Position numbers and translations under genes: made by a program. Under the pieces are notes generated by a model. The model was not told where the DNA came from. It saw only the letters and a list, made by a program, of their open reading frames with translations, and made no database searches. From assembly GCA_947463325.1 (NCBI GenBank), contig CANHQT010000025.1:1-34469 (forward strand): DNA of 34,469 nt. Reading direction: 5' to 3'. The DNA is from Sphingomonadaceae bacterium (GTDB lineage: Bacteria > Pseudomonadota > Alphaproteobacteria > Sphingomonadales > Sphingomonadaceae). This document shows, piece after piece, positions 15,796-23,862 of the stretch. The stretch's first letter is position 1, and the number at the start of each line of letters is the position of its first letter.

Positions 15796-16452
15796 ATGCC
15801 CGACGTCATCTTTCCCGGACCCGAAGGTCGCCTTGAAGGCCGTTTCAGCCCCCCGCCCCGTCCGCGCGCGCCGGTTGCCCTGATCCTTCATCCGCACCCG
15901 CAGGGCGGCGGCACAATGAACGACCGCATTACGCAGGCGCTCTACAAGACCTTTGTTCGCCGGGGCTTTGCAACGCTGCGCTTCAACTTTCGGGGCGTCG
16001 GCCGTTCGCAGGGCGTGTTCGACAATGGCATAGGAGAGCTGAGCGATGCCGCCTCTGCTCTCGACTGGGTGCAATCAATCCATCCAGAGGCGCAGACAAC
16101 CTGGGTCGCCGGTTTCAGCTTTGGAGCCTGGATCGGAATGCAGCTGTTGATGCGGCGTCCTGAAATCCGCGGCTTCATCTCCGTCGCGCCGCCGGCGAAC
16201 ATGTATGATTTCACCTTCCTTGCGCCCTGCCCGGCAAGCGGCATCATGGTCAACGGTCTGGGTGACGAAATCGTCTCCTCGGCATCGGTGGCCAAGCTGG
16301 TTGAAAAGCTGCGCTCGCAAAAGGGCATCACCATCCACCATGATGAGATCCCGCGGGCGAACCATTTCTTTGAGCATGAGCTCGACCAGTTGATGAAGTC
16401 GGTCGACAATTATCTCGATATGCGGCTGAGCCCCAACTCGCCGATCCGCTGA
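15796..16452 (+). CDS. Alpha/beta hydrolase family protein
   Basis: A 218-residue serine hydrolase fold. The nucleophile elbow is GFSFG with Ser108; the acid is likely Asp157 in NGLGDEIV; the base is likely His190 in RANHFFEH. LHPHPQGGGTMND near residues 31-43 and FNFRGVGRSQGVFDNG near 63-78 mark the group of short cytoplasmic hydrolases without a lid domain that are found across Proteobacteria and whose substrates are mostly unknown. There is no signal peptide. The gene is divergent from the cysteine desulfurase and ends three bases before the convergent sulfatase stop. Confidence 0.88.
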   Translation: MPDVIFPGPEGRLEGRFSPPPRPRAPVALILHPHPQGGGTMNDRITQALYKTFVRRGFATLRFNFRGVGRSQGVFDNGIGELSDAASALDWVQSIHPEAQTTWVAGFSFGAWIGMQLLMRRPEIRGFISVAPPANMYDFTFLAPCPASGIMVNGLGDEIVSSASVAKLVEKLRSQKGITIHHDEIPRANHFFEHELDQLMKSVDNYLDMRLSPNSPIR

Positions 16453-16455
16453 GGA

Positions 16456-18324
16456 TCAGGCCGGAACCGCGCGGGCACGCCGCCGGTTCCGCCACCAGGC
16501 GAACAATGCGGCGAGCCCGAGCAACAGCGCGGCAATCCATGGCGCGATGACCATCAGTCGCGGCAGCAACAGATTGTTGATTGCGTTGTCGAAGATCTGG
16601 TCGGGTGCTGTGTAGCCTTCGGGCATATCGAGCACGCCATTTTCGGCTGCAAAACGGGCGTAATCGGCCTGCATCTCGGTCAGACGCGCCGTTTCGGTGC
16701 TGGCGAGGTTGGTCGTTTCGCCTGGATCACGGGCGATATTGTAGAGTTCCCATTCCCCGCTGCCATAGGGTGGCAGGTTGCGGACCATCTTCCAGTCACC
16801 TTTGAACAATACGGCATTGCCGGAGAGCTCGTAACCGAAGGGCACATTATCGGGGTGAACATCTTCGGCGCTGCCGGTCAGCATCGGCGTGAGATCGCGC
16901 CCGATCATCGGCTCCACCGCCCTGCCCTGCCATTCGCCGCGATGGCCAGCCACGCCGGCGAGTGACAGGAGGGTCGGGGTCACATCGGTGACATGGGAGA
17001 AACCGGCCGCAACACTGCCCTGCCGGAATGCAGGATTGCCCGGCCAGGCCATGATCAACGGCACGCGCAGGCCGCCTTCGCTCGCGGTGAACTTATAGCC
17101 GTTGAGCGGCGCGGACACCGCGCTCGCCCAGGCCGCACCGATAGACGTGAACGACCCGGGACGCCCCTGCTGCGCGATGCTCTGGTCATAAAGCAGGCGG
17201 GTGTTGAAGGTGGTGAACCCCCCGGCCGACATGGGATCGGTCGCCTCCCCGCCATTGTCGGAGAAAAAGACGAAAATCGTGCGCTCATATTCGCCAATGG
17301 CTTTCAGATGATCGACCAGCCGGCCGACCTCCCGGTCCATGGCCGTCGCCATCGCACCATAGGCCTCCATCGCGCCGGTGCGCTGCGCGCGCTCCTCCGG
17401 GCTCAGGCGGGCCCAATCGCCGGTGGTGGACATGCGCACCATCGGCACCCCCTCCGGCATCACGCCAGCGCGGATCGCGCCCTGACGGCGGGCCTCCCGC
17501 AGCGCATCCCAGCCGGCATCATAGCGACCATCATATGCGGCAATGTCCGCATCACTGGCCTGCACGGGAATATGGTTGGCGATGAAGTTGACCGAGGCAA
17601 GGAACGGGCGCCGCGCGCTCGTGCGGTCAGCATCAATATATCCAATCATGCGATCGACGATCAGCGTCGAGGAATAAAAGGGTTCCGGCAGGCTCACGCG
17701 CTGTCCATCCTCCGTCCAGTCGGCATAATCGTAGAGGAGGAGGTTGGGCTTATCCTCAAAATTGTCCGCCCCCGATTGCGACAGGGCGAAGGCGCGATCA
17801 TAGCCCCGCGCCGTTGGCATTGTGTCGGGCGTGTAACCCAAATGCCATTTGCCAGTGAGGTATGTGCGATAGCCGATGGCGCCCAGTTGATCGGCAATCG
17901 TCACCACCCGATCATTGAGTTGCGCATCATAGCCCGGCTGGCCGAGATGTTCGGGCGGGATGGTCTCGGGCATGTTGCCGAGGCCAGCGCGGTGATTGAT
18001 GACCCCGGTCTGCAGCATCGCCCGGGTGGGGGAGCAGCTGCCCGCGACATGGAAATTGCTGAACCGCACGCCGTCCGCCGCAAGGGCATCGAGGTGCGGG
18101 GTTGCCATTTCGCCGCCGAATGCGCCGACATCGGTGAAACCCCAATCGTCAGCCAGGAGGATAACGATGTTTGGCTTGTCCGAAACCTCCGGCGGTACCG
18201 GCTCGGTCAGAGTGCGGACAGGCACGGGTCCGAGCATGGGCGGCGCAGCTGGCGGGATCGCCATAACAACACCAACAAGCACAGCCGCGCCCGCAAGCCC
18301 GGCAAGGATGCTGTGCAGCTTCAT
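16456..18324 (-). CDS. Formylglycine-dependent sulfatase (arylsulfatase family), membrane-tethered
   Basis: A 622-residue type I sulfatase. The maturation motif is CSPTR at residues 97-101 (GSCSPTRAMLQTG), where Cys97 must be turned into formylglycine; metal ligands Asp59 and Asp60 are in LLADDWGF, and GKWHLGY and FFSDNGG follow as expected. A hydrophobic N-terminal segment (about 5-25) sends it to the periplasm, and a second hydrophobic segment near 594-611 followed by RNRRRARAVPA anchors the C-terminus in the inner membrane. The enzyme should hydrolyse sulfate esters; the substrate is unknown. No formylglycine-generating enzyme gene is in the window. Its ATG overlaps the GST-like gene stop by four bases, so it is third in a tight operon. 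Confidence 0.92.
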   Translation of the reverse strand: MKLHSILAGLAGAAVLVGVVMAIPPAAPPMLGPVPVRTLTEPVPPEVSDKPNIVILLADDWGFTDVGAFGGEMATPHLDALAADGVRFSNFHVAGSCSPTRAMLQTGVINHRAGLGNMPETIPPEHLGQPGYDAQLNDRVVTIADQLGAIGYRTYLTGKWHLGYTPDTMPTARGYDRAFALSQSGADNFEDKPNLLLYDYADWTEDGQRVSLPEPFYSSTLIVDRMIGYIDADRTSARRPFLASVNFIANHIPVQASDADIAAYDGRYDAGWDALREARRQGAIRAGVMPEGVPMVRMSTTGDWARLSPEERAQRTGAMEAYGAMATAMDREVGRLVDHLKAIGEYERTIFVFFSDNGGEATDPMSAGGFTTFNTRLLYDQSIAQQGRPGSFTSIGAAWASAVSAPLNGYKFTASEGGLRVPLIMAWPGNPAFRQGSVAAGFSHVTDVTPTLLSLAGVAGHRGEWQGRAVEPMIGRDLTPMLTGSAEDVHPDNVPFGYELSGNAVLFKGDWKMVRNLPPYGSGEWELYNIARDPGETTNLASTETARLTEMQADYARFAAENGVLDMPEGYTAPDQIFDNAINNLLLPRLMVIAPWIAALLLGLAALFAWWRNRRRARAVPA

Positions 18325-19331
18325 GACGTCACCATCGGCTCAAGGCAGCCGGCGTCTGCCAGCAACGGTTCGATGCGGACACGCGCTGCGTCCGGGAGCG
18401 CAGCATAGCGTGCGCGCAGGTCCGCGAGGCATTTCGCCTGATATTTGAACACACCTTGGCGATAGTCATGGCCGAGTGCGGTCAGGCGCACGCTTTCCTC
18501 GCCCGCCGCAAGGGCTTTCGCGTTGGCGATCAGGAAGGGCAGATAGACGGAACCTATCACCTTGAGGATGGACGCGACGGCATCGGGGAGCGCGGCTTCG
18601 GGTGCATCCCATTCGCCCTCCACCCCGCTCATGTCGTCGACATGCTCAAGCCAGCGATAGGTGTAGGGATAGTCGCCGCGCATGATCGCCTGTGGGGTCG
18701 GATCGACGCCGAATTGGGAAATCTGCCCGAAAAGGCCGAATTCCGCGAGCGATGGCCGTGTGCCGAACAGGCAATGCCGGTCGACCACCAGCCCTTCCAG
18801 CGCCGCCAGCACATCACGGGCGCTGCGCTCGATCAGCGGGAAATTCTCCGCCGTGCAACCGACGATCGCCATGCGCCCGACCTGCCGGTCGCGGAACATC
18901 GCGGCGTGGCCGAGGCTGCGTTCCAGCCCCCCGCCCTTGAACGCATCAAAGGCGAGCCAGCGGCTCATCTGCTCCTGATCGGCCTCGGCCAGCCAGCGCC
19001 AGCCGAACATCGCCTTGGTCAGCCATTCGTCGGCAAAATCCTCGATCAGGTGCGCGAGGAACGCCTGACCGGAATCCTCGGGGACGATGCTGCGTGCGCT
19101 GTGCGCGGCCTCGAGCGCATAGATCAGCGGCGTGGAATCATTGTGCCAGCTGCCGTCAGGGAACTGGACGACAGGGATGACAGGCGCCTTCACCTGCGTG
19201 AGGGCGGCACCGTGGGTCGCGAGCCCGTGCATCCAGATGTGCGGCAGGCGCCGGTAGCGCATCACCGCCCGGATCTTGAGCGAATAGGGCGAGCCGAGCG
19301 CGCCGTGCACGATATAGGGCTGGCCGGTCAC
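18321..19331 (-). CDS. Glutathione S-transferase-like protein with long C-terminal domain
   Basis: A 336-residue protein whose first 80 residues have a thioredoxin fold of GST type: GSPYSLKIRAVMRYR at the active-site end of helix 1, the cis-Pro stretch APVIPVVQFPDG, and NDSTPLIYALE, where an acidic-Ser pair binds the glutathione gamma-glutamyl group. The rest is alpha-helical and about 100 residues longer than in ordinary GSTs, so the fold is a GST relative of unknown reaction. No signal peptide is visible, so it should be cytoplasmic while its operon partners are exported or membrane-bound. ATGA overlaps link it to the MBL gene before and the sulfatase gene after it. Confidence 0.82.
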   Translation of the reverse strand: MTGQPYIVHGALGSPYSLKIRAVMRYRRLPHIWMHGLATHGAALTQVKAPVIPVVQFPDGSWHNDSTPLIYALEAAHSARSIVPEDSGQAFLAHLIEDFADEWLTKAMFGWRWLAEADQEQMSRWLAFDAFKGGGLERSLGHAAMFRDRQVGRMAIVGCTAENFPLIERSARDVLAALEGLVVDRHCLFGTRPSLAEFGLFGQISQFGVDPTPQAIMRGDYPYTYRWLEHVDDMSGVEGEWDAPEAALPDAVASILKVIGSVYLPFLIANAKALAAGEESVRLTALGHDYRQGVFKYQAKCLADLRARYAALPDAARVRIEPLLADAGCLEPMVTS

Positions 19332-20404
19332 AAAATATCCTCCCGCTCGATGGCATCGCTCCCCGCCGGCAAGCTGAAGAACTGGCCATCCTCTCCCACC
19401 ACAATCGGCCCAGCATAGCGCGACGGCGCATCGCCAAGGAAGGCGGCGTGGAACGCGCGCGACGGCAATGGCGGGACGATATGGGTCAGGATCAACATGT
19501 CGACACCAGCAGCACGCGCGCTCTCCGCAGCCTCCTCCGGCGTTGCATGATAATCAAGGATGTCGCGGGTGATCTTTGCTGTGCCTGCAGCGCCGCGCGC
19601 CGCCAGGCCGCGGGTTAGCGCGGCGACGAGGCGCGGCTGCAATGCATCATGCAGCAGCAAGTCCGCACCCCGCGCGTTGCGCGTGACCGCGCTACTGGCT
19701 GCCGTGTCGCCACTGATGACGATCGAGCGCCCCTTATAGTCAAAGCGGTAGCCGACAGCGGTGCTGACCGGATCATGATCGACGCGGAACGCGGAGACAG
19801 TGAGTTCCCCATCGCGCAGCACCACGACGGGTGATCCGTCCGCTGGCGGCAACGCGAACGGGACAGCGCGCGCACCTGCACCAGCGGGCGGAACGATAGC
19901 TTCGCCATGGTGCGCGACGCGATAGCCATTGTCGGTCGCATAGGCCGCATTGAAACCCGCGATGACCGCCTCCACCCCTCCCGGCGCATGCACCGGCAGC
20001 GGCTCACGCGCCGAAGACTGCGTCCAGCGAAACAGCATCAACGGACCCAGACCGTCGATATGGTCGGAGTGGAAATGGGTGAGGAACAGGCCGTCGAGTT
20101 GCCCGAGCGGAAACTGGGCCCGTGCGAGCGTCCGCGATGCGCCCTCCCCCACGTCGATCACATAGAGGCGATCGCCGGCGATCACCGCCGCGCACGGCCC
20201 TGCCCTCGCGGGATCGGGCAAGGGGGAGCCTGTGCCGCAGAGAAAGAGATGCAGCCCGTCAGGCAATCCTGCCACAGCGTCACCGCCAGCACGCGCTTCA
20301 GCCATACGGGTGTAGAGCGCCTCGCCCAGCGGACGTTGCCCGAGCCAGAGACCTCCGACGGCAGCCGCCGCAACGACTATTGCTGCTATCCAGCGCTTGC
20401 GCAC
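19328..20404 (-). CDS. Metallo-beta-lactamase-fold hydrolase (RNase Z/arylsulfatase-like group), exported or anchored
   Basis: A 358-residue MBL-fold protein. The zinc motif is HFHSDH (His110, His112, Asp114, His115), with a later Asp in ISGDTAASS and a His in LTHIVPP. FLCGTGSPLPDP near 54-64 and the lack of a lactamase-type second half place it with the RNase Z-like/arylsulfatase-like MBL group. The first 22 residues are a signal or membrane anchor (RKRWIAAIVVAAAAVGGLW), which rules out a cytoplasmic RNase Z role. The start codon is GTG, supported by GGGGAGAG five bases upstream. It is the first gene of the three-gene operon, and a long inverted repeat reaches its ribosome site. Confidence 0.88.
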   Translation of the reverse strand: MRKRWIAAIVVAAAAVGGLWLGQRPLGEALYTRMAEARAGGDAVAGLPDGLHLFLCGTGSPLPDPARAGPCAAVIAGDRLYVIDVGEGASRTLARAQFPLGQLDGLFLTHFHSDHIDGLGPLMLFRWTQSSAREPLPVHAPGGVEAVIAGFNAAYATDNGYRVAHHGEAIVPPAGAGARAVPFALPPADGSPVVVLRDGELTVSAFRVDHDPVSTAVGYRFDYKGRSIVISGDTAASSAVTRNARGADLLLHDALQPRLVAALTRGLAARGAAGTAKITRDILDYHATPEEAAESARAAGVDMLILTHIVPPLPSRAFHAAFLGDAPSRYAGPIVVGEDGQFFSLPAGSDAIEREDIL

Positions 20405-20413
20405 ACTGCTCTC

Positions 20414-20456
20414 CCCATCAGACTATTGGCACATCTTATGTCAATAGTCTGATGGG
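20414..20456. repeat. Long inverted repeat at the divergent MBL / formaldehyde dehydrogenase promoter region
   Basis: Perfect 15-base arms CCCATCAGACTATTG (20414-20428) and CAATAGTCTGATGGG (20442-20456) flank a 13-base centre that itself holds ACAT-CTT-ATGT. Each arm, read inward, runs into a -35-like word: TTGGCA on the plus strand and TTGACA on the minus strand. The left edge touches the ribosome site of the MBL gene. It is most likely a regulator binding site or a pair of face-to-face promoters; a leader hairpin is the alternative. Confidence 0.75.
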
Positions 20457-20536
20457 ATGGCAAGGCATCGCCTGCCCTTGCGCTGCTACCCTGTCCGGAT
20501 AAGGGTGGCAGAACCATATCCAGAGGGACCGTACCG

Positions 20537-21649
20537 ATGAAAACCCGCGCCGCAGTCGCCTTTGCCGCCAAGCAGCCGCTCGAGATTGTCGAACTCGACC
20601 TCGAAGGTCCGAAAGCGGGCGAAGTGCTCGTCGAAATCATGGCGACCGGCATTTGCCATACTGACGCCTACACGCTCGACGGGCTCGACAGCGAAGGGCT
20701 GTTCCCCAGCATCCTCGGCCATGAAGGCGCAGGTATCGTCCGAGAAGTCGGTCCCGGCGTTACCAGCGTCGTGCCGGGGGACCATGTTATCCCGCTCTAC
20801 ACCCCCGAATGCGGCAGTTGCAAAAGCTGCCGGTCGGGCAAGACCAACCTGTGCACTGCGATCCGCGCGACGCAGGGCAAGGGATTGATGCCCGACGGAA
20901 CGACCCGCTTTTCCTACAAAGGTCAGCCGATCTTCCATTATATGGGCTGCTCCACATTCTCGAACTTCACCGTATTGCCCGAGATTGCGGTGGCGAAGAT
21001 CCGCAGCGATGCGCCGTTCCAGACCAGCTGCTATATCGGCTGCGGCGTGACCACAGGCGTTGGCGCGGTCCTCAACACAGCCAAGGTACAGGCCGGCGAT
21101 ACAGTCGTCGTGTTCGGGCTGGGCGGAATCGGCCTCAACGTCATCCAGGGTGCGCGACTGGCCGGTGCGAGCGCCATTGTCGGCATCGACATCAATCCCG
21201 CGCGTGAAGAATGGGGCCGGCAGTTCGGCATGACCCATTTCATCGACGCCCGCGAAAAATCGCGCGAGGAAACGATTGCCGCCATCGCCGTGCTGACTGA
21301 CGGCGGGGCCGATCACAGTTTCGATTGCACCGGCAACACCGAAGTTATGCGCACCGCGCTTGAATGCTGCCACCGCGGCTGGGGCCAGTCGATCATCATC
21401 GGCGTCGCGGAAGCGGGCAAGGAAATCGCCACCCGACCGTTCCAGCTGGTCACCGGCCGCGTGTGGAAGGGAACCGCCTTTGGCGGAGCAAAGGGCCGGA
21501 CGGATGTGCCCAAAATCGTCGATATGTACATGGACGGCCAGATCGCCATCGATCCGATGATCACCCACATCCTGACGCTCGAAGAGATCAACAAGGGCTT
21601 CGACCTGATGCACGCCGGAGAGAGTATACGGAGCGTTGTGGTCTATTGA
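20537..21649 (+). CDS. frmA: S-(hydroxymethyl)glutathione dehydrogenase (class III alcohol dehydrogenase)
   Basis: A 370-residue zinc- and NAD-dependent enzyme that oxidises S-hydroxymethylglutathione, formed from formaldehyde and glutathione, to S-formylglutathione. Visible features are the catalytic zinc Cys in GICHTD, GHEGAG with its His-Glu pair, the four-Cys structural zinc loop [15 protein letters not shown], and the Rossmann motif [13 protein letters not shown]. The ending [12 protein letters not shown] is typical of class III enzymes. The ribosome site is AGAGGGA. The S-formylglutathione hydrolase gene (frmB) that often follows is absent; purU follows after 17 bases instead. Some enzymes of this class also reduce S-nitrosoglutathione. 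Confidence 0.96.
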   Translation: MKTRAAVAFAAKQPLEIVELDLEGPKAGEVLVEIMATGICHTDAYTLDGLDSEGLFPSILGHEGAGIVREVGPGVTSVVPGDHVIPLYTPECGSCKSCRSGKTNLCTAIRATQGKGLMPDGTTRFSYKGQPIFHYMGCSTFSNFTVLPEIAVAKIRSDAPFQTSCYIGCGVTTGVGAVLNTAKVQAGDTVVVFGLGGIGLNVIQGARLAGASAIVGIDINPAREEWGRQFGMTHFIDAREKSREETIAAIAVLTDGGADHSFDCTGNTEVMRTALECCHRGWGQSIIIGVAEAGKEIATRPFQLVTGRVWKGTAFGGAKGRTDVPKIVDMYMDGQIAIDPMITHILTLEEINKGFDLMHAGESIRSVVVY

Positions 21650-21666
21650 CCGTTTTGGGATAGCCC

Positions 21667-22521
21667 ATGGCCTATATCCTCACCATTTCCTGCGCTGACA
21701 GGACCGGGATTGTCGCCGCGGTCGCCGGCACGCTGGCATCAATCGACGGGTTCATTCTTGACAGTCAGCAATATGCGGATCCTGACAGCATGCGCTTCTT
21801 CATGCGCATCGTCTTTCGCGGTGACGGGCCGGCTTTCCCTGCCAAAATCGATCTGATCCGCAACGCGCTGCACCCGGTTGCCGCCGATTATGCAATGGAC
21901 TGGCAACTGCGTGCGCAGTCGGTTCGGCCGAAAATGTTGATTGCCGTGTCCAAGGGTGGCCACTGCCTCAATGATCAGCTCCATCGCTGGTCAACTGGCA
22001 CCCACTCCGTCGATATCGTCGGGGTGGTATCCAACCATGACACGCTGCGCGCGATGAGCGAGTGGCATGGCGTTCCATTCCATCATCTGCCGGTCGATGA
22101 CAGCAACCGTGCGGAGCAGGAAGACGCCATTGTCAGCCTGATGGCTGAGAGCGGTGCCGACTATCTGGTACTGGCGCGTTATATGCAGATTCTCTCGCCG
22201 CAATTGTCACAGACGCTGGCGGGGCGGGCGATCAACATCCATCACAGCTTCCTTCCCGGGTTCACCGGCGCGCGCCCCTATCACCGGGCGCATGCGCGCG
22301 GCGTCAAGCTGATCGGGGCGACCGCCCATTTCGTGACCGCCGATCTCGATGAAGGGCCCATCATCGAGCAAGCGGTTGAACGCGTCGATCATCGCCACAG
22401 TGTCGCCGACATGATCCGCATCGGCAGAGACATCGAAGCCAGCGTGCTTGCCCGTGCGGTACATATGGTGGGCGAGCAACGCGTCCTTATCGACGGGAAC
22501 AAGACGGTCGTATTCCGTTGA
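21667..22521 (+). CDS. purU: Formyltetrahydrofolate deformylase PurU
   Basis: A 284-residue enzyme that hydrolyses 10-formyl-tetrahydrofolate to tetrahydrofolate and formate. The N-terminal 80 residues are an ACT domain (ISCADRTGIVAAVAGTLA), the regulatory part that senses methionine and glycine in E. coli. The C-terminal formyltransferase-like domain shows VVSNHD, the stretch NIHHSFLPGFTGARPYHRAH and TADLDEGPIIEQ, with the catalytic Asn-His-Asp set of the family. Its nearness to frmA suggests that both act on one-carbon units ending as formate, freeing folate when C1 flux is high. It sits 17 bases after frmA, so co-transcription is expected. Confidence 0.96.
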   Translation: MAYILTISCADRTGIVAAVAGTLASIDGFILDSQQYADPDSMRFFMRIVFRGDGPAFPAKIDLIRNALHPVAADYAMDWQLRAQSVRPKMLIAVSKGGHCLNDQLHRWSTGTHSVDIVGVVSNHDTLRAMSEWHGVPFHHLPVDDSNRAEQEDAIVSLMAESGADYLVLARYMQILSPQLSQTLAGRAINIHHSFLPGFTGARPYHRAHARGVKLIGATAHFVTADLDEGPIIEQAVERVDHRHSVADMIRIGRDIEASVLARAVHMVGEQRVLIDGNKTVVFR

Positions 22522-22528
22522 CGTCCGA

Positions 22529-22569
22529 TTGACCGGGCTCTGCGGAGTGATAGGTTGCATCGTGCAACC
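22529..22569 (+). promoter_or_regulatory. Promoter with dyad upstream of the glyoxalase-family gene
   Basis: TTGACC (22529-22534), a 16-base spacer and TAGGTT (22551-22556) form a promoter-like pair. A perfect dyad GGTTGCA-TCG-TGCAACC (22553-22569) overlaps the -10 box and the likely start of transcription, an operator-like position. Confidence 0.42.
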
Positions 22570-22584
22570 CACGAGGGAGGAATC

Positions 22585-22962
22585 ATGTTTTCACACGTCA
22601 TGCTCGGCGCCAATGATATCGAAGCGTCGAAAGTCTTTTACGACGCAGCCCTTGGCGCGCTGGGCGTAAAGCCCGGTTTCGTCGATCCCAAGGGCCGGGT
22701 CATTTACATGCATAATGGCGGCCTGTTCTTGCTCACCAAGCCGATCGACGGCGCAGAAGCGACCTGCGGCAATGGCAGCACCCTCGGCTTTGCAGCCGCA
22801 TCGGCAGAGGAAGCTGATGCATTCCACGCCGCTGGCCTTGCGCATGGCGGCACCGCCATCGAAGACCCGCCCGGCGTGCGCGAAGGGGCCGGTATGAAGC
22901 TGTACCTTTCCTATCTGCGCGATCCGGCAGGCAACAAGATCTGCGCGATGCACCGTCTGTAA
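22585..22962 (+). CDS. Glyoxalase/bleomycin-resistance (VOC) family protein
   Basis: A 125-residue protein of one VOC module with paired beta-alpha-beta-beta-beta units. It opens MFSHVMLGANDIEASKVFYDAAL and closes LRDPAGNKICAMH, the ends typical of the family. The ATG at 22585 has GAGGGAGG seven bases upstream; an upstream ATG at 22555 would lack one. Members bind a metal through His/Glu side chains and include glyoxalase I, dioxygenases and drug-binding proteins. The substrate is not readable here. Placement after frmA and purU makes an aldehyde or glutathione adduct plausible, but that is inference. Confidence 0.88.
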   Translation: MFSHVMLGANDIEASKVFYDAALGALGVKPGFVDPKGRVIYMHNGGLFLLTKPIDGAEATCGNGSTLGFAAASAEEADAFHAAGLAHGGTAIEDPPGVREGAGMKLYLSYLRDPAGNKICAMHRL

Positions 22963-22982
22963 GGGTGCAGATCGCTGGAACG

Positions 22983-23015
22983 AAAAAGGGCTCCGCTGAT
23001 GCGGAGCCCTTTTTT
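22983..23015. terminator. Bidirectional Rho-independent terminator between the VOC gene and rpmE
   Basis: The stem GGGCTCCGC (22988-22996) pairs perfectly with GCGGAGCCC (23001-23009) around loop TGAT. It has six T after it on the plus strand and five A before it, so it can end transcription of both convergent genes. Confidence 0.95.
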
Positions 23016-23037
23016 GTAACCGGCAAGACTGCCGCGC

Positions 23038-23265
23038 TTACTTCTTGAGGCTGAGCCCGCCGAAGCGCTTGTTGAACTTGGCGACCTGACCACCGGCATC
23101 GAGCAGACGGCCCGTGCCGCCGGTCCATGCGGGGTGCGCGCTCGGATCAATGTCGAGCTGCAGCGTATCGCCTTCATTGCCCCAGGTGGAGCGCGTTTCG
23201 AACACGGTGCCGTTGGTCATCTGCACCTTGATCATGTGATAGTCGGGATGAATATTCTGCTTCAT
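23038..23265 (-). CDS. rpmE: 50S ribosomal protein L31
   Basis: A 75-residue ribosomal protein starting [19 protein letters not shown] and ending [12 protein letters not shown]. The centre [27 protein letters not shown] is typical of alphaproteobacterial L31. It has no cysteine, so it is the zinc-free form and not the Cys-rich zinc-binding form. L31 bridges the two ribosomal subunits. The start at 23265 is set by the conserved MKQNIHP and by GGAG upstream; an upstream ATG at 23412 would overlap fabZ. The 107-base leader to fabZ has two hairpins, listed separately. Confidence 0.96.
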   Translation of the reverse strand: MKQNIHPDYHMIKVQMTNGTVFETRSTWGNEGDTLQLDIDPSAHPAWTGGTGRLLDAGGQVAKFNKRFGGLSLKK

Positions 23266-23280
23266 TGCGCGCTCCATGAG

Positions 23281-23335
23281 GGCTGGTTTCCGACCAGCCG
23301 GAGGGGTTACCCGAAAGCGGGAAGACGCGCCCGAT
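23281..23335 (-). promoter_or_regulatory. Hairpins in the rpmE leader
   Basis: On the minus strand the perfect stem GGCTGGT-CGGAA-ACCAGCC (23281-23299) lies just upstream of the rpmE ribosome site, and a second small hairpin CCCG-CTTT-CGGG precedes it. A leader like this could bind L31 or act at the level of translation; this is inference from structure and position. Confidence 0.4.
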
Positions 23336-23372
23336 AGCGGCGGACGCCGGGGAATGCAAGACGTGCCGGCGC

Positions 23373-23852
23373 TCAGGCCGGGGCGTCTGCGATCATCGCG
23401 GTGAAACTGCACTCCGCGGCAAGGCTGCCGTCGTCAAACAACGCACGGCCTTCAAAACGGCAGATGGTGCGCTTGGCCTGGACGATATCCGCATGAAGGT
23501 GGAGGAGGCAGCCGGGTTCAACCGGTTTCCTGAACTTCGCACCGTCAATCGCCATGAAATAGACGAGCTTGCCGGAATCGGCGAGGCCCATCGATTCGAT
23601 AGCCAGCACACCGGCCGCCTGCGCCAGCGCCTCGACAATCAACACGCCGGGCATGATCGGCCGACCAGGGAAATGGCCCTGGAAGAATGGCTCATTCATG
23701 CTCACCGCCTTGATCGCGTGGATCGTGCGGTTCGGCACATAATCGACCACCCGGTCGACCAGCAGCATGGGGTAGCGGTGCGGAAGCAGCGCGAGCACGC
23801 GCCGGACGTCAAACCCCGGCAACGCTTCGCCGGCTGCTTCCGCCTCGCTCAT
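23373..23852 (-). CDS. fabZ: (3R)-hydroxyacyl-ACP dehydratase FabZ
   Basis: A 159-residue hot-dog-fold enzyme that removes water from 3-hydroxyacyl-ACP in fatty acid synthesis. It has [17 protein letters not shown], the catalytic His in [12 protein letters not shown] and the catalytic Glu in [10 protein letters not shown]. It starts 10 bases after the ompH stop. In most Proteobacteria fabZ sits between lpxD and lpxA; here ompH is directly before it and rpmE directly after it, so the lipid A genes are missing from this place. FabZ should still serve membrane lipid synthesis. Confidence 0.96.
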   Translation of the reverse strand: MSEAEAAGEALPGFDVRRVLALLPHRYPMLLVDRVVDYVPNRTIHAIKAVSMNEPFFQGHFPGRPIMPGVLIVEALAQAAGVLAIESMGLADSGKLVYFMAIDGAKFRKPVEPGCLLHLHADIVQAKRTICRFEGRALFDDGSLAAECSFTAMIADAPA

Positions 23853-23862
23853 CTGTCCAGCC

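Noticed and set aside
16993-18408. Plus-strand open frame of 471 codons
   Set aside because: It lies wholly antisense to the sulfatase gene, has no family motif, and long antisense frames are expected in GC-rich DNA.
20486-21613. Minus-strand open frame of 375 codons
   Set aside because: Antisense to frmA, whose zinc motifs and length are unambiguous.
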